The notes under the pieces are model-generated. The model saw only the letters and a list, made by a program, of their open reading frames with translations. It was not told where the DNA came from and did not search any database. The translations under genes were made by a program, and so were the position numbers. Below are positions 6,732 through 14,292 of a DNA stretch of 30,255 nucleotides, piece by piece (within the stretch, counting starts at the first letter, position 1; each line of letters opens with the position of its first letter). The DNA is from Bacillota bacterium (lineage in GTDB: Bacteria; Bacillota; Clostridia; Acetivibrionales; DSM-1351), in assembly GCA_023443515.1 (NCBI GenBank), contig JAEZUC010000159.1, positions 1 through 30,255 of the forward strand, read 5' to 3'.

Positions 6732-6942
6732 TTTCAATACATTCGTGAATTACACATTCAATAAATGACCTTCTTTCAATTTGATTTATATGCTCAAGGT
6801 TACTTTGGATATAACTGATTTTAAGTTCACTATTGGTCTTAAAATCAGTTATATCTATTAGATTTTTTTTAAACACTTCCAGTAGCAGTTTAAGAGTTAT
6901 AAAAGAACATTCAAATAATTGCTCGTTAAATACCTTACACAT
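6715..6942 (-). CDS. Uncharacterised 75-aa protein, convergent with and overlapping spo0E-like gene
   Basis: The minus strand encodes MCKVFNEQLFECSFITLKLL and on to EINRNC, 75 residues. I do not recognise the family. It is predicted mostly helical and soluble, with several cysteines including the C-terminal one. Support for its being real is a purine-rich AGAGAGGA site before the ATG and a promoter at 6984-7012 with an exact -35 box. Against it are its small size and the perfect 18-bp inverted repeat (6808-6855) inside it, which also looks like the terminator of the spo0E-like gene. Its last codons overlap the end of that gene, so the two transcripts would be mutually antisense over at least 17 bp. 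Confidence 0.45.
   Translation of the reverse strand: MCKVFNEQLFECSFITLKLLLEVFKKNLIDITDFKTNSELKISYIQSNLEHINQIERRSFIECVIHECIEINRNC
6808..6870 (+). terminator. Strong hairpin, probable terminator of the spo0E-like gene
   Basis: An 18-bp perfect inverted repeat (6808-6825 and 6838-6855) surrounds a 12-base loop. On the plus strand eight T residues follow at 6863-6870. The hairpin lies about 75 nt past the spo0E-like stop. It is inside the opposing 75-codon frame, so it may also affect that transcript. Confidence 0.6.
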
Positions 6943-6983
6943 TTTTAGTTCCTCTCTGTCTTTTGTAAAAAGTTTATATAATA

Positions 6984-7012
6984 AAAATAAAGCTATTTAT
7001 AGTATGTGTCAA
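6984..7012 (-). promoter_or_regulatory. Putative promoter of the 75-aa gene
   Basis: On the minus strand TTGACA (7012-7007), a 17-bp spacer and TATTTT (6989-6984) precede the ATG at 6942 by about 40 nt. The -35 box is exact; the -10 matches at four of six positions. Confidence 0.4.
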
Positions 7013-7051
7013 ATATTTCCTAATAAATGCTGTTCTTTATATTGAGTTCTT

Positions 7052-7060
7052 TGGTATAAT
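7052..7060 (+). promoter_or_regulatory. Extended -10 promoter of the GNAT gene
   Basis: TGGTATAAT gives a perfect -10 box with the TG extension, about 42 nt before the ATG at 7102. No good -35 hexamer is present, which is normal for extended -10 promoters. Confidence 0.45.
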
Positions 7061-7101
7061 TCAATATAACAATACCTTTTGTTCAGTAAGGATACGGTAA
7101 T

Positions 7102-7635
7102 ATGTTAAAGATTGATATATTGGATGATGATTTGCGGTTGAAAAATATTAGTTACGGAAGTATTAAAAACATTTATTCAATCTACGAGAATACAGACGTA
7201 TTCAAATATGCAACCGGTGTCTTTAGTTGTATAAGCTATGATACGTTTTCCAGTCAACTTTTTAAGTTTATATCTCAGAATAATGTATTCTTTTTGGATA
7301 TCTTTCTGGAAACAAAGGATTCTTTCATTATTGACAAATCTATAGGCCTGATAAAAGGCTCATTGTCTGTTGAGGAAAATATACTGTGGCTAAATTCAAT
7401 TGCTATTGATTTGCCATACCAATCAAGGGGTTACGGTAAAAAAGTTATCAATATTATCGAGAACTATTTTAAAAATTTGTATAATGTGAATACTGTTTGT
7501 CTTTCAGTAAGCAAAAGTAATTTAATTGGTATAAATTTCTGGAAAAAATGTGGTTATGCTGAACATGAATTTGAAACCTTTGGTGATTTCCAGAAAATAA
7601 CTGAACATGCTCTGATCATGTGGAAGAAAGTGTAA
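7102..7635 (+). CDS. GNAT-family N-acetyltransferase
   Basis: This 177-residue protein carries the GNAT core. WLNSIAIDLPYQSRGYGKKVI at about residues 92-112 contains strand beta-4 and the acetyl-CoA pyrophosphate loop Q-x-x-G-x-G (QSRGYG, about 106-111), given here in parts: WLNSIAID, then QSRGYGKKVI. SKSNLIGINFWKKCGY at about 139-154 is the motif-B segment that ends many family members. The N-terminal 90 residues, which would form the substrate side, are divergent, so the acceptor (amino acid, peptide, drug or protein) cannot be assigned. It is a single-gene unit between the 75-aa gene and the c-di-AMP riboswitch, with an AAGGAT ribosome site and its own promoter. I see no obvious terminator behind it. 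Confidence 0.8.
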   Translation: MLKIDILDDDLRLKNISYGSIKNIYSIYENTDVFKYATGVFSCISYDTFSSQLFKFISQNNVFFLDIFLETKDSFIIDKSIGLIKGSLSVEENILWLNSIAIDLPYQSRGYGKKVINIIENYFKNLYNVNTVCLSVSKSNLIGINFWKKCGYAEHEFETFGDFQKITEHALIMWKKV

Positions 7636-7691
7636 AAATAATTAATATTACAAAAATATTACCAAAAAATTGCTGTTTTATTACTAAAAGT

Positions 7692-7720
7692 TTGACAAAC
7701 TGTAATAAATTAAATATAAT
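7692..7720 (+). promoter_or_regulatory. Perfect sigma-A consensus promoter of the NlpC/P60 gene
   Basis: TTGACA (7692-7697), exactly 17 bp, then TATAAT (7715-7720). Both hexamers and the spacing match the consensus. The expected start at about 7727 lies just upstream of the riboswitch aptamer, so control is probably placed on the RNA. Confidence 0.85.
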
Positions 7721-7734
7721 AATAACGAAATTAA

Positions 7735-7860
7735 AAAGCTGAATCCTCGAAAGAGGTACGGAGGAACCAAGATTTGGGGTTAATCCATTCTTTATTCTTT
7801 TATTGAATGGTAGGGAGGTCCTATTGCCCGAGCCCGTCAGCTAACTTCGGAAGCGCTACT
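7735..7860 (+). ncRNA. Cyclic di-AMP riboswitch (ydaO-yuaA type)
   Basis: The leader contains the conserved ydaO-yuaA blocks in order: GAATCC (7741-7746), GAGGTACGGAGGAACC (7753-7768), GGGGTTAATCC, GGTAGGG, then GCCCGAGCCCGTCAGCTAAC and TTCGGAAGCGCT. These correspond closely to the Bacillus ydaO aptamer. The RNA class binds two c-di-AMP molecules and usually turns off cell-wall hydrolases, potassium transporters and osmolyte genes when the nucleotide is high. The gene behind it is an NlpC/P60 wall hydrolase, a classic member of this regulon. The aptamer ends about 15 nt before the ATG, and the ribosome site AGGAGG follows directly. I see no intrinsic terminator between aptamer and start, so control may be at translation initiation or through an unseen alternative fold. 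Confidence 0.95.
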
Positions 7861-7873
7861 ATAGGAGGGGCCA

Positions 7874-8764
7874 ATGACAGGTAAGATTACCAAGGTACTT
7901 GTCGGTTGTATTTTTGCCTTTTCACTTGTGCTGGTATGCTCTGTAGCAATGGCTGCTTCGCAGGCAGCTCAGATTCAGGGTACTGGTGTAAATGTAAGAA
8001 AAGACCCAAATACTTCAGCAAGTGTCATCACTAAACTTTCTAATAAGAGAGTTTCAGTACTTGATAAGTCTAGCGGTTGGTACAAGATTTCTTTTGAGGG
8101 AAAGACCGGTTGGGTAAGTAATGACTACATAAAGGTTCTGTCCACAAAAGGAAGTATTAATGCTAATGGTGTCAATTTCAGAGAAAGTGCCAGTACAAGC
8201 AGCAAGGTAATTAGTTCTCTTAAAAAGGGAACTGACATACAAATACTGGATACACTAACTGAATGGCACAAGATTAAAGTAGGATCAAAGGTTGGATACG
8301 TTTCGAAGAAATTCGTTTCTTCAGCGGTTAATTCAACAAAAACTTCCCGTTCTACGGAAGCTGCAACATTTGTCAGCGAGGATGATAATTCTCAAGTTGG
8401 CAGGGTAATTGCATATGCAAAGAAGTTTATTGGTGTAAAGTATGTTTATGGTGGGAAAAGTCCAAGTGGCTTTGATTGCTCTGGCTATGTAGGCTACGTA
8501 TTCAAGAATTTCGGTGTTAGTCTCAATAGCTCAGCATCCAGTATGTATTCAAACGGTACAAAGGTTTCTAAGACAGCTTTAAGAGCTGGTGACCTATTGT
8601 TCTTTGATGCATCTTCCAGAAAATCAGCTGGTGCTATAGACCATGTGGGTATTTACCTGGGTAACAACCAATTTATTCATGCATCAACTTCCAATGGAAA
8701 AGTACTTATTCAGAGTTTATCTGCATATAGGGGAACTTACATCGGTGCAAAAAGAGTAATTTAA
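7874..8764 (+). CDS. Secreted cell-wall endopeptidase: signal peptide, two SH3b domains, NlpC/P60
   Basis: The 296-residue precursor starts with a signal peptide (about 1-28, cleavage after AMA). Two bacterial SH3 domains follow (about 32-89 and 93-148), each opening with a VNVRKDPNTSAS- or VNFRESASTSS-type motif. A Ser/Thr-rich linker (about 150-172) leads to a C-terminal NlpC/P60 domain (about 175-296). The catalytic cysteine is Cys202 in GFDCSGYV, with His257 in DHVGIYLG and a third polar residue at His269 in FIHAST. Such enzymes usually cleave the D-Glu to diamino-acid bond of peptidoglycan stem peptides, while the SH3b domains bind the wall. The c-di-AMP riboswitch directly upstream ties its expression to turgor and wall stress. 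The AGGAGGGG at 7863-7870 fixes the start. A long hairpin closes the unit. Confidence 0.95.
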   Translation: MTGKITKVLVGCIFAFSLVLVCSVAMAASQAAQIQGTGVNVRKDPNTSASVITKLSNKRVSVLDKSSGWYKISFEGKTGWVSNDYIKVLSTKGSINANGVNFRESASTSSKVISSLKKGTDIQILDTLTEWHKIKVGSKVGYVSKKFVSSAVNSTKTSRSTEAATFVSEDDNSQVGRVIAYAKKFIGVKYVYGGKSPSGFDCSGYVGYVFKNFGVSLNSSASSMYSNGTKVSKTALRAGDLLFFDASSRKSAGAIDHVGIYLGNNQFIHASTSNGKVLIQSLSAYRGTYIGAKRVI

Positions 8765-8771
8765 ATCTTAT

Positions 8772-8816
8772 CATAGACCACAAAAACGTCTTAGTCAGAC
8801 GTTTTTGTGGTCTATG
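8772..8816 (+). terminator. Perfect 20-bp hairpin after the NlpC/P60 gene
   Basis: Positions 8772-8791 and 8797-8816 are exact reverse complements around a 5-base loop, starting eight bases past the stop. The T-run is inside the stem (GTTTTTG) and not directly after it, so it is either a terminator with weak tail or a 3'-end stabiliser. Confidence 0.65.
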
Positions 8817-8884
8817 TCAACTTTTAATTCTTGAATTTTTTATTCTAAAAATTAAATAAATTAGCGTTAATTATGGAGGTTGCT

Positions 8885-11245
8885 TTGAATATAAAAAGAC
8901 CACTCTGTCTTTTTGCTGTGTTCTTTATTTTCGGTATACTCGTTATAAACGGTTATGGATTGAATCGTTTTCTAACAATTTCTGCTGTGATACTCTTAGG
9001 TTTCATCTGTCTTTTAAAAAAACTCTACAATTTAATAACTATAATTCTTATCTCATTCTCTTTTTTTATAGCAGGTGGATTACTTTTCTATAATGCAAAA
9101 TTTCAATATACAGAGAGTTTTAAAGAATATTACGGTAGTCCGATAGAAATGAAGGGTTATATAGACAGTGAGATACAGGAATCTGGAAACGGTAAGTCAA
9201 GTTTTGTTCTGAAAACGGAAGCAGTAGTTTATAAAAATAAGACCATCAAGACTAAAAACAGAATACTAGTTTATGTAAACAAAATTAACAATAAAATAGG
9301 CTACAGAACAAAAATCTGTTTTACAGGGATTGTTGAAAGGCCCAAGTCCGCAACCAATCCAGGGGGTTTTGATTATGAGAGGTATCTAGCATCTATAGGT
9401 ATATCCGGGCGGGTATATTTACAAGGTGCTTCTGATATTCAGGTTTCAGGTCAAAAGGGAGGCGGCTATTTACATAGACTGGGATATGCAATTAAAAATA
9501 AAGTTATTCACATAATTAGTTATTCTCTTGACACAAATCAGGCGGGTTTGCTGGAAGGTATGCTCATCGGTTACAAGGACGGCTTGGATGAAAATGCTTT
9601 TACGGCATTCAGTAAGGCGGGATTAACCCACATCATGGTAGCATCGGGAATGAATGTAGCATTTATAATTCTGCCATTTACTTTCATTTTTAAAAAGTTG
9701 AGGATGAGCAATCAGTCAGCAAACATAATTACTATTTTTATACTGGTATTATTTGTATTTGTTACAGGGTTTTCAGCCTCGGTAGTCAGGGCAGTTATTA
9801 TGGGAATCATAATACTGACAGGTAGAATCATAATGCGGGAACCGGATATATATACGAGTATTTCAGCTGCCGCTCTTATTTTACTGATTATCAATCCCTA
9901 TACACTTTACGATATAGGATTCCAGCTTTCATTTGGGGCAACACTGGCTCTTGTGCTATTCTATCAGCAAATCAAGACCTTTGTTGAAGGTAAATATATT
10001 CCAGACTTTATTTCAGATACACTTGCTGCAACAATTGCAGCCCAGTTGGGAGTTATACCTGTTACATTATATTATTTTAACAATTTTTCAACATTTTCTA
10101 TTATTTCTAATATCCTTGTTGTACCTTTGGTTGAATTTGTAACAATAATAGGTTTTATTATGGTTTTTACAGGTTTACTTAATATATATCTGGCGGTTAT
10201 TGTCGGGTATGTTAACAACACCTTTCTGTCCTTCATATTGTTTGTTACAGAAGTAACTTCTAAGATACCATTTTCTTTGTTAAAATTACCTACACCAAAA
10301 CCTGGAATGGTTTTGCTTTACTATTTAGTTATAATCTATATATTTAAAGGCAGAAATTATTTGAAGGATAAAAAATATGTGAAACAATTTATAACAGCAA
10401 TAGTTATTTTTGCAATAATTATATCAGGACTCAGGGGGGGATTGCCTAAGCCACTGGAAATAACATTTCTAGATGTGGGGCAAGGGGACAGCACATTTAT
10501 AAGAACAGCCCAGGGTACAAAGATACTCATTGACGGAGGCGGACGGGCTGCAAACTCCAAATCCGAGTTTGATATAGGTGAGTCAGTTATGGTACCATAT
10601 ATTCTTGACAGGGGTACGAAAAAAGTTGATATTGTTATTGCATCCCACGGACACTCGGATCATACCGAGGGACTTGAGGCAGTGCTCAGGGAGCTGTCTG
10701 TAGGGACAGTCATAGTCCCTGATACTGATGGACGGGGATTTGAGAAAATAAATAGTATCTGTAAAGATAAAAATATTTCAGTAATCAAATGTAAGCAAGG
10801 AGACAGAATAAACCTTGATAATGAAACAGTATTTGAAGTATTAAACCCACTTCCTTATAAAACAGACAGCATTGCACAAGAGGATTTGAATGAAAGCTCA
10901 TTAGTGTTAAAATTAGTTTATAAGAATGTGAAAGTTCTGTTTACAGGGGACAGCGGAATACCATCAGAGGAGAGCATGTTAAAACAAGGTCTGGATTTAA
11001 GGGCAGATATAATAAAAGTAGGGCATCACGGTTCTCCCGGTTCGTCAAGCAAGGATTACATAAAGGCGGTCAAAGCGAAATATGGGGTTGTTTCGGTAGG
11101 GAGGAATAATTTCGGGCATCCAAGCCAATATGTTATTGATACGCTTTTAGAGAATGGTGCAAAACTTCTTAGGACAGACGAAAACGGAGCAGTTATTGCA
11201 ACAAGCTATGGAAATAAGTTTAGCATTAGAACAATGCTACCTTAA
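8885..11245 (+). CDS. comEC: ComEC/Rec2-family competence protein, DNA uptake channel
   Basis: This large membrane protein has the full three-part layout of ComEC. An N-terminal OB-fold region (about residues 25-190, with YIDSEIQESGNG and GRVYLQGA) is flanked by membrane helices. The central Competence domain (about 215-500) includes SKAGLTHIMVASGMNVAFI. The C-terminal metallo-beta-lactamase domain (about 515-785) contains FLDVGQGDS and SHGHSDHTEG. ComEC forms the channel that brings one strand of DNA through the membrane; the MBL domain is thought to degrade the other strand. An ATG at 8873 is in frame, but GGAGG at 8875-8879 lies just inside it and is spaced 5 nt from TTG at 8885. I therefore chose the TTG start (MNIKRPLCLF). 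It leads a run with holA (24 nt apart) and recJ. Confidence 0.93.
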   Translation: MNIKRPLCLFAVFFIFGILVINGYGLNRFLTISAVILLGFICLLKKLYNLITIILISFSFFIAGGLLFYNAKFQYTESFKEYYGSPIEMKGYIDSEIQESGNGKSSFVLKTEAVVYKNKTIKTKNRILVYVNKINNKIGYRTKICFTGIVERPKSATNPGGFDYERYLASIGISGRVYLQGASDIQVSGQKGGGYLHRLGYAIKNKVIHIISYSLDTNQAGLLEGMLIGYKDGLDENAFTAFSKAGLTHIMVASGMNVAFIILPFTFIFKKLRMSNQSANIITIFILVLFVFVTGFSASVVRAVIMGIIILTGRIIMREPDIYTSISAAALILLIINPYTLYDIGFQLSFGATLALVLFYQQIKTFVEGKYIPDFISDTLAATIAAQLGVIPVTLYYFNNFSTFSIISNILVVPLVEFVTIIGFIMVFTGLLNIYLAVIVGYVNNTFLSFILFVTEVTSKIPFSLLKLPTPKPGMVLLYYLVIIYIFKGRNYLKDKKYVKQFITAIVIFAIIISGLRGGLPKPLEITFLDVGQGDSTFIRTAQGTKILIDGGGRAANSKSEFDIGESVMVPYILDRGTKKVDIVIASHGHSDHTEGLEAVLRELSVGTVIVPDTDGRGFEKINSICKDKNISVIKCKQGDRINLDNETVFEVLNPLPYKTDSIAQEDLNESSLVLKLVYKNVKVLFTGDSGIPSEESMLKQGLDLRADIIKVGHHGSPGSSSKDYIKAVKAKYGVVSVGRNNFGHPSQYVIDTLLENGAKLLRTDENGAVIATSYGNKFSIRTMLP

Positions 11246-11269
11246 AAATATAATAAAAAGAGGAAGAAT

Positions 11270-12286
11270 ATGAGTTTTGAAATATTAAAAAAAGAATTGA
11301 AGGAAAATAAACTGCAAAATGTATACCTCTTTTATGGTCAGGAAGATTATCTTATAAAGTATTATATGAATACAATATCCAACCTGATTGTTGACGAAGA
11401 AACCAAGGATTTGAATTATATATATCTTGAAGGTAAAAAAGATACTGAAACTCTTATAGAAAACTGTGAGACAATGCCGGTTTTCAGCGATAAGAAGCTT
11501 GTAATTGCAAGAAACTGCGGTTTTTTTAAGTCAAAAAAAGGTGGGAGTGAGGGTTCTGACAAGAAATCAGAGAACAATAAACTTGCAGATTACATTGAAA
11601 ATGTTGCTCCCTATACGTGTCTTATTTTTGTGGAGCAGGAAGTAGATAAAAGAATTAAACTGGTAAATGTTATAAAGAAAAAAGGACTTGTTGTAGAATT
11701 TAATTATCAGAAGCCTGCTGACCTTGTAAAATGGGTGGCAAAGGTATTTAAAAGCCATAAAAAAAATATAGATAATGTTGCAGCATCGTATATAGTTGAG
11801 AACAGTGAATATTCCATGGTAGAGCTACTGAATGAAATAGACAAAATAGTAAATTTTACAGAGGATAAACAGCAGATTTCCATAGATGATGTTCAGTCGG
11901 TATGCACAAAAACCATAAAAAGCAGAATTTTTGATTTAACTGATGCCGTGGCAGAAGGTAACATTTCCAAAGCACTGTTACTATTGAACGATATGGCTTC
12001 TTTGAAGGAGCCAATGCAGAAAATAATGTACATGATTGTAAGACAAATAAGAATGGTGTACAGAATGAAATTACTCAAACAACAGGGTATGAGGGAGGAT
12101 ACGGCAACAAAGCAAATGGGACTGACACCTTTTGTTGCATCAAAAATTCTGGGATTAAGCCGAAACATGGAAATAGAAATATTGGAAAAGGCAATGTATT
12201 ACAGCCTTGAATTGGATGAGTCCGTAAAAACAGGGAAAATGACTGATAGAACAGCTATAGAGCTTTTAATAGCTTCAATGAAGTAA
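11270..12286 (+). CDS. holA: DNA polymerase III subunit delta
   Basis: The 338-residue protein matches HolA in length and sequence plan: N-terminal LQNVYLFYGQEDYLIKYY, the AAA+-like fold to about residue 210, and a C-terminal collar helical domain with IMYMIVRQIRMVYRMKLLKQ in about 245-265. Delta is the clamp-opening wrench of the clamp loader; it lacks the Walker motifs of gamma/tau, as here. Its place directly behind comEC is common in Firmicutes. It lies 24 nt past comEC and 20 nt before recJ on the same strand, so the three are probably co-transcribed. GAGGAAG in front of the ATG supports the start. Nothing unusual is seen apart from a Lys/Ser/Gly-rich insert (about 85-105). Confidence 0.92.
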   Translation: MSFEILKKELKENKLQNVYLFYGQEDYLIKYYMNTISNLIVDEETKDLNYIYLEGKKDTETLIENCETMPVFSDKKLVIARNCGFFKSKKGGSEGSDKKSENNKLADYIENVAPYTCLIFVEQEVDKRIKLVNVIKKKGLVVEFNYQKPADLVKWVAKVFKSHKKNIDNVAASYIVENSEYSMVELLNEIDKIVNFTEDKQQISIDDVQSVCTKTIKSRIFDLTDAVAEGNISKALLLLNDMASLKEPMQKIMYMIVRQIRMVYRMKLLKQQGMREDTATKQMGLTPFVASKILGLSRNMEIEILEKAMYYSLELDESVKTGKMTDRTAIELLIASMK

Positions 12287-12306
12287 TACTAAAAATATGG
12301 GGGTCA

Positions 12307-14043
12307 ATGGAGTTGCAAAAGTGGATACTAAGGAATCCCAAGTTTGATTTTAATAGAATGTCAAAGGAATTGGGAATCAGCGAACTTCTTTGCAGGATAA
12401 TAGTAAACAGAGGTATAAAGGATTTAGAAAATGCCAGAAAATTTATAAAGGCCGATTTACAAGGCCTAAACGACCCAAGGCTAATGAAAGATATGGTGAA
12501 GGGCGTTTCAATTATCCAAGCAAAAATAAAGGATAATAAAAAAATCAGAATAATCGGAGACTATGATGTTGACGGGGTTGTGAGTACTTATATACTATAT
12601 AAGGCTTTGGCGAGGTGCGGGGCTGCTGTAGACTATGCAATTCCTCACAGAATACTGGATGGATATGGAATAAATAACAACTTAATCGAAAAGGCCCTTA
12701 GTGACGGGATTGACACCATTATTACCTGTGATAACGGTATTGCAGCAAGGGAACAGATACAATTTGCAAAAGAGTCCGGTATGACAGTAATAATTACAGA
12801 CCACCATGATGTTCCTGACATTATTCCTGAAGCTGATGCAATTATAGATATGAAGCAGGCAGATTGTCAGTATCCGTTTAAATTACTATGCGGAGCAGGA
12901 GTAGCGTTTAAATTTATACAGGTGCTATATGAAGAAATGTGCATTCCTCGGGAGGAGGAATCGGAGTTTTATGAGTTTGTAGCAATTGCTACTGTATGTG
13001 ATGTAGTTGATCTTACTGATGAAAATAGGATCCTTGTAAGGCAGGGTCTTAATGTAATATCAGATACAAAAAATATCGGGCTTAATGCATTACTACAGAA
13101 AACGGGAATATTGGAAAAAAATATTAGCGTATACCATTTGGGTTTTATAATAGGTCCGTGTATAAATGCATCAGGAAGGCTTGATTGGGCTATGAAGGGG
13201 CTGAAATTACTCCTTACTGACGACCGACAGGAAGCCATGTCCTTGGCATCCGAATTATATGAACTGAATACTGAAAGAAAGAATATGACTGTCCAAGGTG
13301 TTGAGGACACTATCGCAACAATAGAGAACAGCAACTTAAAGAGTGACAGGGTTTTTGTGGTATATAAACCTGACATTCACGAAAGCATTGCCGGTATTAT
13401 CGCAGGAAAGGTCAGAGAAAAATATAATGTACCGACATTTATACTTACCAGCGGAGAGAATTGCGTAAAAGGCTCGGGTCGGTCGATAGAGGAATATAAT
13501 ATGTTTGAGGAACTGTCAAAGTGCAAGGAGTTTTTTACAAAATTTGGTGGACATCCCATGGCAGCCGGATTTAGTCTGGATGCTGACAAAGTCGATGCTT
13601 TAAGGGAAAGAATAAATAGCATTGCAACCCTTACAGATGAAGATCTGATTCCCAAAATATATATTGACGCACATATACCGTTGTCTGCGATAAATATAAG
13701 GACTGCGGAAGAATTAAATTATTTGGAGCCATACGGAAAAGGAAATTCGAAACCCCTTTTTGCCCAAAAGAATATATCCATAAAACGTGCTACAGTATTT
13801 GGTAACGAAAGAAAAGTACTAAAGCTTAGATTACAAGACGGAAACAGATTTGCCGATTGCATTTATTTTGGAAGTATTGTTGAGTTTGATGAGTATCTTA
13901 CTGAAAGATTTGGAGAGACAGAAGTGAGAAACATGTACGAAGGACGTACAAACAATATAAAATTGGATATTATTTTTAATGTTGATATTAATGAGTACAA
14001 TGGATATAAAAATGTTCAGCTTATTTTACAATATTATAGGTAA
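12307..14043 (+). CDS. recJ: Single-stranded-DNA-specific exonuclease RecJ
   Basis: The 578-residue protein has the DHH phosphoesterase motifs of RecJ: DYDVDG at 85-90, TCDNG at about 140-144, TDHHD at 164-168 (metal-binding DHH), and in the DHHA1 part GSGRS and KFGGHPMAAGFSL. RecJ degrades single-stranded DNA 5' to 3' with Mn2+ or Mg2+ and acts in RecF-type recombination and mismatch and base-excision repair. Length is close to E. coli RecJ and well below the near-800-residue Bacillus form, so the extra C-terminal domain of Bacillus is missing. It ends the comEC-holA-recJ run. In Bacillus it is linked to apt and relA; here a cellulosomal gene stands between. The ATG follows a GGGG stretch. 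No clear terminator follows. Confidence 0.93.
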   Translation: MELQKWILRNPKFDFNRMSKELGISELLCRIIVNRGIKDLENARKFIKADLQGLNDPRLMKDMVKGVSIIQAKIKDNKKIRIIGDYDVDGVVSTYILYKALARCGAAVDYAIPHRILDGYGINNNLIEKALSDGIDTIITCDNGIAAREQIQFAKESGMTVIITDHHDVPDIIPEADAIIDMKQADCQYPFKLLCGAGVAFKFIQVLYEEMCIPREEESEFYEFVAIATVCDVVDLTDENRILVRQGLNVISDTKNIGLNALLQKTGILEKNISVYHLGFIIGPCINASGRLDWAMKGLKLLLTDDRQEAMSLASELYELNTERKNMTVQGVEDTIATIENSNLKSDRVFVVYKPDIHESIAGIIAGKVREKYNVPTFILTSGENCVKGSGRSIEEYNMFEELSKCKEFFTKFGGHPMAAGFSLDADKVDALRERINSIATLTDEDLIPKIYIDAHIPLSAINIRTAEELNYLEPYGKGNSKPLFAQKNISIKRATVFGNERKVLKLRLQDGNRFADCIYFGSIVEFDEYLTERFGETEVRNMYEGRTNNIKLDIIFNVDINEYNGYKNVQLILQYYR

Positions 14044-14099
14044 CAGTCGTTTTGGAAAATAGTCACAAAATTATTATACCAAAGTCAAAAAATTTTATA

Positions 14100-14129
14100 T
14101 TGAGATGGAAATAGTTTGCATTCTATAAT
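14100..14129 (+). promoter_or_regulatory. Putative promoter of the GH43-dockerin gene
   Basis: TTGAGA (14100-14105), 18 bp, then TATAAT (14124-14129). This would give a leader of about 155 nt before the ATG at 14293. The 249-base gap to recJ is AT-rich; no catabolite-response (cre) element was recognised in it. Confidence 0.4.
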
Positions 14130-14292
14130 AAATTGAAATAAGATTTGCTATTATAAAAATCGTATTATATATACACTTCTCCATTTATAAATTCATTAAT
14201 TAAAATTTAAATGTATCTCGTACAGTAGTATACTAGTTTATCTTATTTTGTCACGTGATATAGAATTAAAATTTATAAAGGAGGCTTATTTT

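Noticed and set aside
6833..7045. 70-codon plus-strand frame in the spo0E to GNAT gap
   Set aside because: It crosses the terminator T-run and lies opposite the better supported 75-codon gene; no ribosome site.
12969..13655. Minus-strand frames of 135 and 92 codons inside recJ
   Set aside because: They are reverse shadows of the DHH-family coding frame of recJ, without ribosome sites or domain signals.
14248..14292. Upstream extension of the GH43 gene by 15 residues
   Set aside because: The extension lacks a ribosome site and would bury the signal peptide; AAAGGAGG at 14277-14284 marks the ATG at 14293.
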